This document shows positions 26,983 through 36,489 of a DNA stretch of 64,000 nucleotides, one piece after another (the first letter of the stretch is position 1; each line of letters begins with the position of its first letter). The notes under the pieces are model-generated. The model saw only the letters and a list, made by a program, of their open reading frames with translations, searched no databases and was not told where the DNA came from. Source of the stretch: CAIUMH01 sp963758555 (GTDB lineage Bacteria; Actinomycetota; Acidimicrobiia; Acidimicrobiales; RAAP-2); assembly GCA_963758555.1 (NCBI GenBank), contig CAVWVW010000003.1, positions 1,736,001 to 1,800,000 on the forward strand. The letters run 5' to 3'. Made by a program: the position numbers and the translations under genes.

Positions 26983-28341
26983 GTGACCGACGCCCGCCTC
27001 TCGCTCTCCGACGCCGCCACCAAGGTCTTCGACGTGGTGATCGTGGGCGGCGGTCCCTCTGGTTCGGCCTGTGCCTACTGGCTCGCGTCAGCCGGCTGGG
27101 ACGTCGCCGTCGTCGAGAAGAAAGCCTTCCCCCGGGCGAAGACCTGTGGCGACGGCCTCACCCCACGGGCGGTGCGCCAGATCGCCGACATGGGCCTCGA
27201 GAGCTCGGTGGCCGCCATCGGTCATCGCTACGAGGGCCTCCGCTCCTACGGCTTCGGCCAGCAGATCGAGATGCGCTGGCCGGAGCACCCGAGCTTTCCG
27301 AGCTACGGCTACTGCATCACCCGCCATGACCTCGACGACCTGGTGGCATCGAACGCCGCCCACGCCGGAGCCAGCGTGTTCACGAGCACCGAGGCTCTCG
27401 ACGTCCTGGCCCCCGAGGCGTCGCTCATCGACGGGACGCTCAAGGGCTGCCAAGGGATCGTCGTCAAGGAGAAGGGATCCGACCAGGCGGTAGAGCTCAA
27501 GGGTCGCATCGTGGTCGTCGCCGATGGCGCCAACTCAAGGATCGGACGCGCGCTCGGCACCCAACGGCGTCGAGAGTGGCCGATGGGCATGGCGATCCGC
27601 GGCTACTTCGACAGCCCGAACTCGGCCGACGGCTTCATCGAGTCGCACCTCGACATCCGAGACGCCGAGGGCAACGTCGTCCCCGGCTACGGCTGGGTCT
27701 TCCCCCTTGGCGACGGACGCATCAACGTGGGCGTGGGTCTGCTCTCGACCGATCGACGCTGGAAGGGCGTGAACACCACCAAGCTGATGGAGACCTTCGT
27801 CGACTTCGCTCCCGAGCACTGGGCGATCTCGCCGAGCAAGGCACTCGGTGCTCCCACCGGGGGCCGACTCCCCATGGGCCTCTCGGTCGGGCCACGCCAT
27901 GGGGCGAACGTCATCGTCATCGGCGATGCCTCAGGCTCGATCAACCCCTTCAACGGTGAGGGCATCGCCTACGGCTACGAGACCGGCCGTCTGGCGGCCG
28001 CCTCCGTGGCGGAGGCGCTGCTCGGCGGTGGGCACGAGGCGCTCGCCGACTACGACGAGCGCCTGGCCAAGGCCTACGGCCCCTACTACGACGTCGCCCG
28101 AGCTTTCGTGCGCCTCATCTCTGAGCCGAAGCTCATGGCGCTGTGCGTGGGCGTCGGGATGCGCTCCGAGGCCTTGATGAGCGAGCTGCTCGCTCTGATG
28201 GCCAACCTGATGCGTCCCGATGAGCTCGGACCGGCCGAGGTGGCCTATCGGGCCATGGCCCGCCTCGGGGCGATCCTGCCTGAGCGCGCCTTGGCTGCCT
28301 TGTTCAACGACCCGAAGGCGCCGCTCAGCTCTGTCGCCTGA
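26983..28341 (+). CDS. Geranylgeranyl reductase-family FAD protein, candidate menaquinone reductase (MenJ-like)
   Basis: The 452-residue flavoprotein has the dinucleotide motif VIVGGGPSGSACAYWLA at about residues 15-31, then KTCGDGLTPRAV (family PXXCG-like region) and the second FAD motif IGDASGSINPFNGEGIAYG near 310. The family saturates prenyl chains of lipids or quinones; in actinobacteria members next to nuo are candidates for saturating one isoprene unit of menaquinone. Divergence from nuoA, the enzyme using that quinone, supports this. The GTG start follows a -10 box directly. A lipid-prenyl substrate cannot be excluded. Confidence 0.8.
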   Translation: MTDARLSLSDAATKVFDVVIVGGGPSGSACAYWLASAGWDVAVVEKKAFPRAKTCGDGLTPRAVRQIADMGLESSVAAIGHRYEGLRSYGFGQQIEMRWPEHPSFPSYGYCITRHDLDDLVASNAAHAGASVFTSTEALDVLAPEASLIDGTLKGCQGIVVKEKGSDQAVELKGRIVVVADGANSRIGRALGTQRRREWPMGMAIRGYFDSPNSADGFIESHLDIRDAEGNVVPGYGWVFPLGDGRINVGVGLLSTDRRWKGVNTTKLMETFVDFAPEHWAISPSKALGAPTGGRLPMGLSVGPRHGANVIVIGDASGSINPFNGEGIAYGYETGRLAAASVAEALLGGGHEALADYDERLAKAYGPYYDVARAFVRLISEPKLMALCVGVGMRSEALMSELLALMANLMRPDELGPAEVAYRAMARLGAILPERALAALFNDPKAPLSSVA

Positions 28342-28346
28342 GCCGC

Positions 28347-29495
28347 TCAAGCCGACGCCGACGACCCCGTCACCGCGAGCCGCCCGGCCAGGATCGAGAC
28401 CAGCTGCGCTCGGAGGGCCGGGCTGAAGCTGCCCGGTGCGCTGTAGGTGAAGAGCGTCTGCTCGTAGGGAGCGTGGATGATCTCGGTCACGCCGATCTCG
28501 ATCGGCGTGCTCGAGCCTTCCACCTTGAGCTCGACGTTCGAGCCCGCTGCGTAGACCCCGAGCGAGGACGGCACCTGCTGGTTCGTCACCGCCAGGTCCG
28601 CCGTCGCCAGCGAGGGGTCCGCACCGATCTCGACCAGTCGACCCAGCGCCTCGGCGAAGCATGACGGGAACTTCGGCGATCTGAGCTGGACGAGGTCAGC
28701 GGCCACGTTGGCGTTGCTGGCGTAGCGCTGGGTGGCCGAGCCGACCTCGAGCTCTTGGTCGGTGGAGGAGAACCCGAGGGGCGACCCTGCGACCTCGTAG
28801 GCCGGCTTGACCCCCGCGGCGCCAAAGGTTCGATCCTGTGCGTTGGTCAGCCCCATGCACGACTGGAACTCACCCACGACCACGTTCGAGGCGTGCTTCT
28901 CGCTGGCGCTCTGCTTGCCGGAGCTCCCGGAGCTCAGAAACCCTCCGAGCGGAGCGAGGCTCGGATCGTCGCGCTGCCAGCCAGGGGGCAGGTCAGCGAG
29001 GACGAGGTTCTTCGTCTCGGTGGCCCGTCGCTCAGACGGGGAGAGCGGGTGCTTGCTCGAGCTCGACGAGCTGGTGGCCAGCGAGCCCAGGAGGATGCCG
29101 AGCGCCGTGGCGAGCACGACGACCCCGAGCAGCCACGGCCACCGTCGTCGCGAGCGCCGGGGCGATCCCACGCGGGCGCCGAAGGCTTCGAGGCAGCGAA
29201 GCATCTCGTCGGGGACGCTGGACGCTCCCGCAAGAGGGATGGCGAGCACGCTGTAGCCGCCAGCGATCCAGCCGGCGACCTCGAGCCGATCAGCGTGGCG
29301 CTTGACCGTGAGGCCCTGGGTGGCGGTGGCCGGCACCTGCCAGACCACCGGGGGCTCCCCTCCGATGAGCGTCATCGCCGAGGGATCCAGGCGAAGCTCC
29401 AGGCTCACGGCCGCGGGCAACGGCCCTCGGAAGCCCTCAAGGCTCACACCGTCAGCGTGGAGCTCTGCTCGTGACTCTTCAAAGGAGGTCGTCAT
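28347..29495 (-). CDS. Single-pass membrane protein of unknown function
   Basis: I do not recognise this 382-residue protein. Residues 1-120 are soluble and presumably cytoplasmic, a basic stretch (SRRRWPW) precedes one membrane helix at about 120-142, and a Ser-rich linker leads to an external domain of about 230 residues. It contains two cysteines (in SCMGL and SCFAEAL) that could pair outside the cell. The ATG at 29495 lies one base after the hemL stop (TGAG-ATG), so it is probably co-translated with hemL and ends the rex-hem operon. It converges with the MenJ-like gene five bases away. Confidence 0.7.
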   Translation of the reverse strand: MTTSFEESRAELHADGVSLEGFRGPLPAAVSLELRLDPSAMTLIGGEPPVVWQVPATATQGLTVKRHADRLEVAGWIAGGYSVLAIPLAGASSVPDEMLRCLEAFGARVGSPRRSRRRWPWLLGVVVLATALGILLGSLATSSSSSSKHPLSPSERRATETKNLVLADLPPGWQRDDPSLAPLGGFLSSGSSGKQSASEKHASNVVVGEFQSCMGLTNAQDRTFGAAGVKPAYEVAGSPLGFSSTDQELEVGSATQRYASNANVAADLVQLRSPKFPSCFAEALGRLVEIGADPSLATADLAVTNQQVPSSLGVYAAGSNVELKVEGSSTPIEIGVTEIIHAPYEQTLFTYSAPGSFSPALRAQLVSILAGRLAVTGSSASA

Positions 29496-29496
29496 C

Positions 29497-30792
29497 TCAA
29501 CCGAGCTCACCCGCGACCTGCACGGCTGCCTCGTGGGCGACGGCGATCACCTCATCGAGCACCGCGTCGTCGTGGGCCATCGAGACGAAGAGGATCTCGA
29601 AGGCACCCGGCGCGAGCGCCACCCCGCGCTGCAGCATGGCGTGGAAGAGACGCCGGTAGACGCCGTTGCCCGCCAGCTGCTTGGCACCCGCGTGATCGCT
29701 CGGCGCAGTGATCGCCGGCCCCCCGGGCGCGACGAAGAGGCCGAGCAAGGGACCAAACGAGGGCACCGCGGCTTGGAGGCCGCCCTCGATCAGCGCGGCT
29801 TCGAGCCCCGCGCCGAAGCGCTGAGAGCGCTGCGCGAGCTCGACGTAGGCCTCTTCGTCCATGGCGTCGAGGACCGCTAAGCCGGCGGCCGTGGCCAAGG
29901 GATTCCCCGACAGCGTGCCCGCTTGGTACACGGGGCCAGAGGGCGCCAAGCACTCGAGGAGCTCCGCGGTTCCACCGAAGGCGCCGACCGGCAGCCCGCC
30001 ACCGATCACCTTGCCAAAGGTCCACAGATCCGGACGGACCCCACTGAGCGCGGCCATGCCGCCTTGGCTGACGCGGAAGCCCGAGATGACCTCGTCGAAG
30101 AGCAGGAGCGCGCCCACCTCATCGCACGCGGCTCGCAACCCAGCCAGGAACCCCTCGGTCGGTGCGACCAGGTTCATGTTGGCGGCGACCGGTTCGACGA
30201 GCACGCAGGCGACGCGCTCGTCGAGCGTGGGCACCTGGTTGTAGGGAGCGACCACCGTGTCGACGACCGCCCCCGCCGGGACGCCCGCCGAGCCAGGGAG
30301 TCCCAGCTGGGTCACCCCACTGCCGCCCGCCACCAAGAGGTGATCAGCGTGGCCGTGGTAGCAGCCGTCGAACTTGACGATCCGGTCACGGCCCGTCGCT
30401 CCTCGAGCCACGCGCACGGCGCTCATCACCGCTTCAGTGCCCGATGACACCAGGCGCACCTGCTCGAGGCCCGGTACCCGGCTGACCAGCGCCTCTGCGA
30501 GTCGGACCTCTCCGGTCGTCGGCGCACCGAAGGTGGTTCCCTCGCCGGCCGCTCGGCGGATGGCGGCCACCACCCGCGGATCTGCGTGACCGAGGATCGA
30601 GGCCCCGTAGGACTGGACGAGATCGATGTAGCGCGTGCCCTCGACGTCCGTCACGTACGCGCCCGAACCGCTCGAGACCGTGTACGGCACCCCCCCGACC
30701 GAGGCGAAGGAGCGCACCGGCGAGTCGACACCACCAGGGATCACCGCTCGGGCGGCGTCGAACCAGGCTTGGTTGGTCGTGGGCTCAGCCAT
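29497..30792 (-). CDS. hemL: Glutamate-1-semialdehyde 2,1-aminomutase
   Basis: HemL converts glutamate-1-semialdehyde to 5-aminolaevulinate using PLP. The 431-residue protein shows GGVDSPVRSF at the N-terminus, LLFDEVISGFR near residue 225, and the PLP-lysine motif TFGKVIGGGLPVGAFGG near 255. The length is normal. It lies eight bases after hemB in the rex-hem operon, supplying the C5 pathway with HemA. Confidence 0.95.
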   Translation of the reverse strand: MAEPTTNQAWFDAARAVIPGGVDSPVRSFASVGGVPYTVSSGSGAYVTDVEGTRYIDLVQSYGASILGHADPRVVAAIRRAAGEGTTFGAPTTGEVRLAEALVSRVPGLEQVRLVSSGTEAVMSAVRVARGATGRDRIVKFDGCYHGHADHLLVAGGSGVTQLGLPGSAGVPAGAVVDTVVAPYNQVPTLDERVACVLVEPVAANMNLVAPTEGFLAGLRAACDEVGALLLFDEVISGFRVSQGGMAALSGVRPDLWTFGKVIGGGLPVGAFGGTAELLECLAPSGPVYQAGTLSGNPLATAAGLAVLDAMDEEAYVELAQRSQRFGAGLEAALIEGGLQAAVPSFGPLLGLFVAPGGPAITAPSDHAGAKQLAGNGVYRRLFHAMLQRGVALAPGAFEILFVSMAHDDAVLDEVIAVAHEAAVQVAGELG

Positions 30793-30800
30793 CGGTGAGC

Positions 30801-31802
30801 TCAGCGCTCGAGGAGCTCGGCCAGCTCACCTGCGAAGTAGGTCAGGATCACGTCGGCGCCCGCTCGCTTGACTGCGGTCAGCTGCTCAAGTGCCACGCCC
30901 GTGCCGTCGACCCAGCCCCGCTCGTCAGCTGCCTTGATCAAGGAATACTCACCGCTGACGTGATAGGCCGCCACCGGCACGTCGACGCTGGCTGCCACGT
31001 CCGAGATGACGTCGAGCGAGCTGAGCGCTGGCTTCACCATGACGATGTCAGCGCCTTGCTCGACGTCGAGGCGAACCTCTCTGAGAGCCTCTCGGCGGTT
31101 GGCGGGGTCCTGCTGGTAGGACCGGCGATCCGTCATGCCCACCAAGGTCACCTGGGCGGCTTCTCGAAAGGGGCCGTAGAGCGCGGAGGCGTACTTGGCG
31201 GCGTAGGCCAGGATCCCCACCTCGCTGTGCCCGGCTTCGTCGAGGGCAGCTCTGATGGCGCCCACCTGGCCATCCATCATCCCGCTCGGCGCCACGAGGT
31301 CCGCCCCTGCCTCTGCTTGGGCGACGGCGATCTGCTGGTAGCGGACCAGCGTGGCGTCGTTGTCGACCGTGCCGTGGTCGTCGAGCAGCCCGCAGTGGCC
31401 GTGATCGGTGTACTCGTCGAGGCAGAGGTCGGGCATCAGAATGAGCTCGTCGCCGAACTCGGTGCCGAGCTGGCGAAGGGCGACCTGGATGATCCCGTTC
31501 GGATCTGAGGCGCCTGACCCGTCGTGGTCCTTGTGCTCTGGGATGCCGAAGAGCGTGACCGCATTGATGCCCAGGCCCACCAGTCGCGCCGCCTCCTTGA
31601 GCAGGGAGTCCAGCGTGTGCTGGAACTGGCCAGGCATCGAGTCGATGGGAGTTGGCTCGCTGAGGCCTTCGACCACGAAGAGCGGTGCGACGAGATCTGC
31701 CGTGCTCAGCCGGGTCTCAGAGACCAGCCGGCGGAGCGCGGCCGTGCGACGCAGGCGACGAGGTCGAGGACCGAGAGGCTCCATCTCATCCAGCCTAGGC
31801 AT
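30801..31802 (-). CDS. hemB: Delta-aminolaevulinic acid dehydratase (porphobilinogen synthase)
   Basis: HemB condenses two 5-aminolaevulinate molecules into porphobilinogen. The two active-site lysines are visible in AYAAKYASALYGPFREA and in IVMVKPAL. The metal-site region MPDLCLDEYTDHGHCG has cysteines in the zinc-type pattern. The length is 333 residues. The ATG at 31802 overlaps the end of hemD by eight bases; an in-frame ATG six codons later is an alternative. Confidence 0.95.
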   Translation of the reverse strand: MPRLDEMEPLGPRPRRLRRTAALRRLVSETRLSTADLVAPLFVVEGLSEPTPIDSMPGQFQHTLDSLLKEAARLVGLGINAVTLFGIPEHKDHDGSGASDPNGIIQVALRQLGTEFGDELILMPDLCLDEYTDHGHCGLLDDHGTVDNDATLVRYQQIAVAQAEAGADLVAPSGMMDGQVGAIRAALDEAGHSEVGILAYAAKYASALYGPFREAAQVTLVGMTDRRSYQQDPANRREALREVRLDVEQGADIVMVKPALSSLDVISDVAASVDVPVAAYHVSGEYSLIKAADERGWVDGTGVALEQLTAVKRAGADVILTYFAGELAELLER

Positions 31803-32556
31803 CGCCCGAACGAGGCGACCACGAGCCCACGAGCGCCTCGAGCACGCCGCTCCGATCCGGTCGCTCCGCCACCGTCACGCGGCTGAAGCCTGCGGCACGG
31901 GCTCCCAGTGCGGTGCTCTCGCCGAACGCCACGATCACCGGCGACGACACCGACGTGTCGCCGAGGGCCGAAGCGAGCGAGCGAGCCGCGCTGGGTGACG
32001 CCAGCACCACCAGATCGGCAGCCTGCAGCTCGGCCCGCTCTTCGGCTGAGACCGCACGCTCCACGGTGGCATAGGCCGCCACCTCGCTGACCTCGAGCCC
32101 GGCTGCGCGGAGAGCCTCGGCGAGGCCCGCCGCTGGCACCTCAGCCTGAGCCAACACCACCAGGGCTCCGGGGTCAACAGCGCCCACCAGCGGCCGCACG
32201 AGGCCCCGAGCGCCACCACCCTCACCGACCAGATCGACGGGAAGGCCGGCTTCCTCGAGGGCTGACGCGGTGCCTGGACCGAGGGCCGCCACCTTGCAAC
32301 GTCCCGAGAGCTCCTGGTTCGTGGCGACGTCGAGCAGCGGTCCGACCGCCGTGGCCGCCGTGAGCACCAGCCACGTCCCGTGCGGCATCGTCGTGACCGC
32401 CTCACGCAGCGCCCGGCCCCCGTCCGTGGGACCGACGGTCTCGATCAGCGGGACCTCGATGACCACCGCTCCCTCCCGACGAATCGCGTCGATGAGCTCG
32501 CTGCTGCGACCCTTGGGCCTCGTCACCGCGACACGAGCACCGCTCAGCCGGCCCAT
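31795..32556 (-). CDS. hemD: Uroporphyrinogen-III synthase
   Basis: HemD closes and inverts the D ring of hydroxymethylbilane. The 253-residue protein starts MGRLSGARVAVTRPKGRS, typical of the family, and has the two-lobed alternating pattern with LASPSAARSLASAL (the conserved S/T-rich loop) near residue 190. HemD sequences are poorly conserved; the position between hemC and hemB strengthens the call. Its ATG overlaps the hemC TGA by one base. There is no fused methyltransferase domain. Confidence 0.88.
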   Translation of the reverse strand: MGRLSGARVAVTRPKGRSSELIDAIRREGAVVIEVPLIETVGPTDGGRALREAVTTMPHGTWLVLTAATAVGPLLDVATNQELSGRCKVAALGPGTASALEEAGLPVDLVGEGGGARGLVRPLVGAVDPGALVVLAQAEVPAAGLAEALRAAGLEVSEVAAYATVERAVSAEERAELQAADLVVLASPSAARSLASALGDTSVSSPVIVAFGESTALGARAAGFSRVTVAERPDRSGVLEALVGSWSPRSGDA

Positions 32557-33452
32557 CAGTGACTCAGGTGGCCGCCACCGAGCGCGTGGGCAGCCCCGTG
32601 GCCCAGCAGAGCCGGGTCCGTGCCCTGGAGCTCTGAGCGCTGGATCGATCCGTCGCTGCGCGCCATGAACGATCGAAGCGTCAGCACCCCATCGTCCTCG
32701 GTGCACCAGGCACCGGCGGGCATCAGGCAACCCGCACCGATGCCGACCAGGAACGCTCGCTCTGCCTCGAGGCAGCGATGGCTCGAGGGGTCGTCGAAGG
32801 CTCCCAGCAGCGCAGCGGCCTCTCCGCCCGCCACCGCTTCGACGGCCAGCGCGCCTTGGCCGACCTGTGGCGTGAAGATCTCAGGTTCGAGTCGCTCGGC
32901 CAGCGACGCGAGGAGGTCGAGGCGACTGAGCGCAGCGACCGCCACCACCACGGCGTCGACGCCGTCGCGGCCAGCTGCCGCGAGGCGACGCTCCATGTTC
33001 CCTCGCAGCTCGACGAAGGCGAGATCCGGCCGAAGCGACGCCAGCAGCGCCTGGCGGCGCGGCGAGCCGGTGGCCACGGTGGCTCCAGGTCCCAGCCCTG
33101 CGAGCGAACGGCCCACGAGCGCGTCGGCGGGATCTTCACGCCGAGGCACGCAGGCGATCTCGAGGCCCTCAGGTGAGCTCGAGGGCAGGTCTTTGGCCGA
33201 GTGCACCGCCACGTCAGCACGGCCGTCGAGCACGGCTTGCTGGACCTCCTTGACGAAGATCCCCTGGCCCCCGAGCACGCTCAGGGGCTCCTCGGATCGC
33301 CGATCTCCTGTCGTCGAGACCTCGACCAGCTCGGTCTCGAGCCCGGGGTGCGCCGACTCGAGCGCACGGGCGACGACCTCGGTCTGGTGCAGGGCCAGGG
33401 GCGAGCTGCGCGTGGCCAGTCGGACGCGTCCCGACGCTGCGCCAAGGCTCAC
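32556..33452 (-). CDS. hemC: Porphobilinogen deaminase (hydroxymethylbilane synthase)
   Basis: HemC polymerises four porphobilinogens on a dipyrromethane cofactor held by the Cys in GAGCLMPAGAW (near residue 235). RLATRSSPLAL at the N-terminus, HSAKDLPS near 85 and ATGSPRRQALL near 125 are the usual motifs. The length is 298 residues. It overlaps hemA as ATGA. Confidence 0.95.
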   Translation of the reverse strand: MSLGAASGRVRLATRSSPLALHQTEVVARALESAHPGLETELVEVSTTGDRRSEEPLSVLGGQGIFVKEVQQAVLDGRADVAVHSAKDLPSSSPEGLEIACVPRREDPADALVGRSLAGLGPGATVATGSPRRQALLASLRPDLAFVELRGNMERRLAAAGRDGVDAVVVAVAALSRLDLLASLAERLEPEIFTPQVGQGALAVEAVAGGEAAALLGAFDDPSSHRCLEAERAFLVGIGAGCLMPAGAWCTEDDGVLTLRSFMARSDGSIQRSELQGTDPALLGHGAAHALGGGHLSH

Positions 33453-34724
33453 AGATCGAAGAGCTGGCGCGTCGCCTCGATCAAGCGCTCTCCTCGAGCC
33501 GTCCCCGCGCTCTCCTTGAGGGCGATGGTCGGCTCGTGTGCGATCTTGGCCACGAGCGAGCGTGTCAGCGCTTCGAGCATCGCTCGCTGCTCGTCGGTCA
33601 GCGAGCTCAGCTCGCTCGAGCGTCGCTCGAGCTCTGCGGAGCGGAGGTCATCGAGGCGCTCGCGGAGCGCGACGACGATGGGAGCCGCTCCCCGCCCACG
33701 CTGGGCATCGAGGTAGCGGTCGACCTCTTCGACCACGACGGCCTGAGCGGCGGCCATCTCGCTGCGACGCTCGTCTCGAGCTCGGTCGATGACGCTGTGA
33801 AGGGCTGCGATGTCGAGCACCTCGACGCCAGCGATGGTGTCCACGTCATGGGCGACGTTGCGCGGCATCCCCAGATCGAAGATCAGCAGCGGCGCGCCTC
33901 CTGAGGCACCGAGATGGCTCCGGTCGACGATCGGTGCGTCCGCCTCGACGGCGGTGACCAGCAGGCGCGCGTCTTCGAGCTCGGTGCGCAGCTGGTCGAG
34001 ACCCGCCGAGCGAACAGCAAGATCGGTCTTGATGGCGCTGACGGCATCGGCCGCTTTGGTGTCGGTGCGGTTGACCACCACGACCTCGCCGGGGCGATGT
34101 GCTCGACGAGGATCGATGAGCGCGGCTCAGCGTCCCCACACCAAGCTCACCCGCTCCGAGCACGACCACCTTGGAGCCGGCGAGATCGCCGGCGAGTCGG
34201 GCGTCAGCCAGCTCGACCGCAGCATGCGAGAACGACGTCGTGCCTCGGGCGATGGCTGTCTCGCTGCGGGCTCGACGCCCAGCGGTGACTGCCGCTTGGA
34301 ACAGGCCGGTCAGGGTCTGCCCACACGTGCCCTCGTCCAGCGCCCGCTCCATGGAGCGCCGAACCTGCCCGAGGACCTCGGTCTCGCCGGGCACCGCTGA
34401 CTCGAGACCGGCGGCCACGTTGAAGAGGTGGGCCGCCGCCGATCGGTCGAAGTAGACCGACTGGTCCTCCTCGAGCTCGACCGCCGTCAGGCCCGATCGC
34501 TCAGCCAGGAGGGTGACGACGTCTTCGACCGCATCGTGGAAGCGATCGACGACGGCGTAGACCTCGGTGCGCAGGCACGTCGAGAGGAGCGCTACCTCCT
34601 GGAAGTTCTCATGGGCGTGGAGGGTGGTGAGGACCTTGCCGGTGTCGCTGTCGGGCACGGTGACGCGCTCGAGCACGTCGAAGGATGCCTTGGTGTGCTC
34701 GATTCCGATGACGACGACTGCCAC
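33449..34724 (-). CDS. hemA: Glutamyl-tRNA reductase, one +1 frameshift in this sequence
   Basis: HemA reduces glutamyl-tRNA to glutamate-1-semialdehyde, the first and usually regulated step. The catalytic Cys is in LLSTCLRTEVYAVV (near residue 50) and ESAVPGETEVLGQVR is near 108; VVVLGAGELGVGTL starts the NADPH domain. There the frame breaks; removing one base of the GG at 34124-34125 continues into VVVVNRTDTKAADAV and FDLGMPRNVAHDVD to a normal C-terminus. The GTG start at 34724 follows GAGGAG. It is 29 bases after rex, the arrangement seen in Streptomyces, where Rex controls the operon. Confidence 0.92.
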
Positions 34725-34753
34725 GTGTCTCCTCGATCCCTGGGGCCTTGATG

Positions 34754-35482
34754 CTAGGGGGCTCGATCAAGCCAGGCTGCCGGCTGGGCACCTGAGGGCT
34801 CGATCCCGACCGTCGAGAAGGGTGAGGTGTCGTCAGCGTCATGGCTGCGAGCAGCGTGGTAGCTCAAGATCTGGAGCTCGATGGACAGGTCCACGTAGCG
34901 GACGCGCACGTCAGCGGGGACCTCGAGCACCGTCGGGGCGAAGTTCAGGATCGAGCGGGCACCGAGGTCGACCAGGTCCTCCGCCGCTCGCTGTGCCGCC
35001 ATCGCAGGGGTGGTGATCACGCCGATGGCAGGGGCGGTCTCGAGCTCGAGCGCCAGCTCGTCGAAGCGCATCACCCGGTGGCCATCGATCAGCTCACCGA
35101 GGACGGCGGGGTCGGCATCGACCAGGCCGACCAGCCGATAGCCGCCCGTCAGGAACCCTTGGGCGTTGATGAGGGCTCGTCCCAGGCGACCCACCCCGAC
35201 GAGCACCACGGGCCAGTCGTGGCCCGCCCCCAAGAGCTCGTCGAGCGCCCTGGCCAGCTGGGCGGCGTCGTAGCCCGTGCCCCGTGTCCCGAGCGAGCCC
35301 AGCAAGGAGAGGTCCTTGCGCACCTTGGCGGCGTTCACCCCGGCCAGTCGAGCGAGGACCTCGGAGGAGATCGTGGGATGGCCGAGTCGCACGCTCTCGA
35401 GCGCGACGCGCAAGTAGAGAGGTAAGCGAGCCACCGTGGGCTCAGGCAGAGGACGTCGATCCGCGCCCTCGAAGCGCTCCAT
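34754..35482 (-). CDS. rex: Redox-sensing transcriptional repressor Rex
   Basis: Rex binds operators when NAD+ is high and releases them when NADH rises. The 242-residue protein has a winged-helix domain (about residues 12-85; SSEVLARLAGVNAAKVRKDLS) and the Rossmann motif LVGVGRLGRAL near 95 for NAD(H). It heads rex-hemA-hemC-hemD-hemB-hemL. Its own promoter (TTTCAC-17-TAGGCT) ends six bases before the ATG, so the transcript is probably leaderless. I see no full Rex operator at this promoter, but one is present at nuoA. Confidence 0.93.
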   Translation of the reverse strand: MERFEGADRRPLPEPTVARLPLYLRVALESVRLGHPTISSEVLARLAGVNAAKVRKDLSLLGSLGTRGTGYDAAQLARALDELLGAGHDWPVVLVGVGRLGRALINAQGFLTGGYRLVGLVDADPAVLGELIDGHRVMRFDELALELETAPAIGVITTPAMAAQRAAEDLVDLGARSILNFAPTVLEVPADVRVRYVDLSIELQILSYHAARSHDADDTSPFSTVGIEPSGAQPAAWLDRAP

Positions 35483-35488
35483 GGAGAA

Positions 35489-35517
35489 AGCCTACGTGAG
35501 GACCTTCGAGCGTGAAA
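35489..35517 (-). promoter_or_regulatory. Promoter of rex-hem operon (TTTCAC-17-TAGGCT)
   Basis: On the minus strand, TTTCAC (35512-35517) and TAGGCT (35489-35494) are 17 bases apart, ideal for the main sigma factor. The ATG follows the -10 box by six bases, giving a leaderless mRNA. Confidence 0.55.
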
Positions 35518-35532
35518 GCACAGCCGCCTTGC

Positions 35533-36340
35533 TCAGCGGCCGAGCGAGCGAGAGCGCTCGACGGCTGCCATGACCGCCTCGACGAAGGCAGAGCGCACGG
35601 CTCTCGCTTCAAGTGCCCTCACGGCGGCGGCCGTGGTGCCACCCGGCGAGGTCACCTGGGCTCGTAGCACCTCCGCGCTCTCATCGGCCTCGACCAAGAG
35701 CTTGCCGGCCCCCAGGATCGTCTCGGCGGTGAGCGTCGTCGCCACGTCTCGAGGGAGCCCGGCGGTGACCCCTGCTTCGATGAGGGCTTCGGCCACGAAG
35801 AAGATGTAGGCCGGTCCGGAGCCCGAGACGCCCGTCACGGCGTCGAGGTGCCGCTCGGCCAGGCGCAGCACGGTGCCCACCGCGCTGAAGAGGTCCTCGG
35901 CCCAGTCGAGATCAGCCTTGGTGACGTGGCTCCCGCCCGAGATGACGGTGACCCCTGCACCGACGAGCGCTGGCGAGTTGGGCATGGCGCGCACGACGGG
36001 GATCGGGCCAGGGAGCGCCGCTTCGAGGCGCAGCGCACGAGATGCCGGCGGCCACGGAGATGATCCGGGCCACGCCGAGGGCACCGAGCAGTCGGGCAGC
36101 ACCCTCCGCCCCTTCGGGCTTGACGGCGATGATCGCCCCCGTGGAGGCGTCCAGCTGGTCGAGCTCGGGGGTGTCGCACAAGACGAGGTCGTCGTAGGTG
36201 AGGCGGAGCAGCGCCCTGCGCTCCGGGTCGGTCTCGACGACGACGATCCGATCGGCCGTGAGCTTGCCGGACGCCACGATCCCCTCGACGAGACCAGCGC
36301 CCATCCGACCGCCACCAATCACCATCAGCGCTGCTGCCAT
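35533..36340 (-). CDS. proC: Pyrroline-5-carboxylate reductase, one +1 frameshift in this sequence
   Basis: ProC reduces pyrroline-5-carboxylate to proline with NAD(P)H. The N-terminus MVIGGGRMGAGLVEGI is the nucleotide-binding motif; VRAMPNSPALVGAGV and the C-terminal GVSGSGPAYIFF and QVTSPGGTTAAAV are family signatures. The frame breaks after AAGISCA; removing one base of the GG at 36027-36028 gives AAGISCAALEAALPG, very like homologues. Total about 268 residues. It lies just upstream of rex on the same strand but rex has its own promoter. Confidence 0.92.
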
Positions 36341-36420
36341 GGCGCCCACGGTAACCCGTGACCTTGATGGGGACGGGAGAATCCCCCCTGTTCTCTTGCT
36401 TTGGCGGGCTCGAAGCACCG

Positions 36421-36481
36421 GAAATCTTTCTTGAACATCATTCAGAAATCTCTTCGTCTCCCCGCTTCCGCCCTCTAGGCT
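36421..36481 (+). promoter_or_regulatory. Promoter and candidate operator of the double-TetR gene
   Basis: A TAGGCT -10 box (36476-36481) ends eight bases before the ATG. Upstream, in a locally AT-rich stretch, GAAATCT occurs twice (36421-36427, 36445-36451), flanking the partial palindrome TGAA-N5-TTCA (36432-36444). This is a reasonable autoregulatory operator, inferred from position only. Confidence 0.4.
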
Positions 36482-36489
36482 TGCCCTCT

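Noticed and set aside
35483..35530. Rex operator at the rex promoter
   Set aside because: Only fragments such as TGTG and TTCAC appear, without the palindromic spacing; not enough to call a site.
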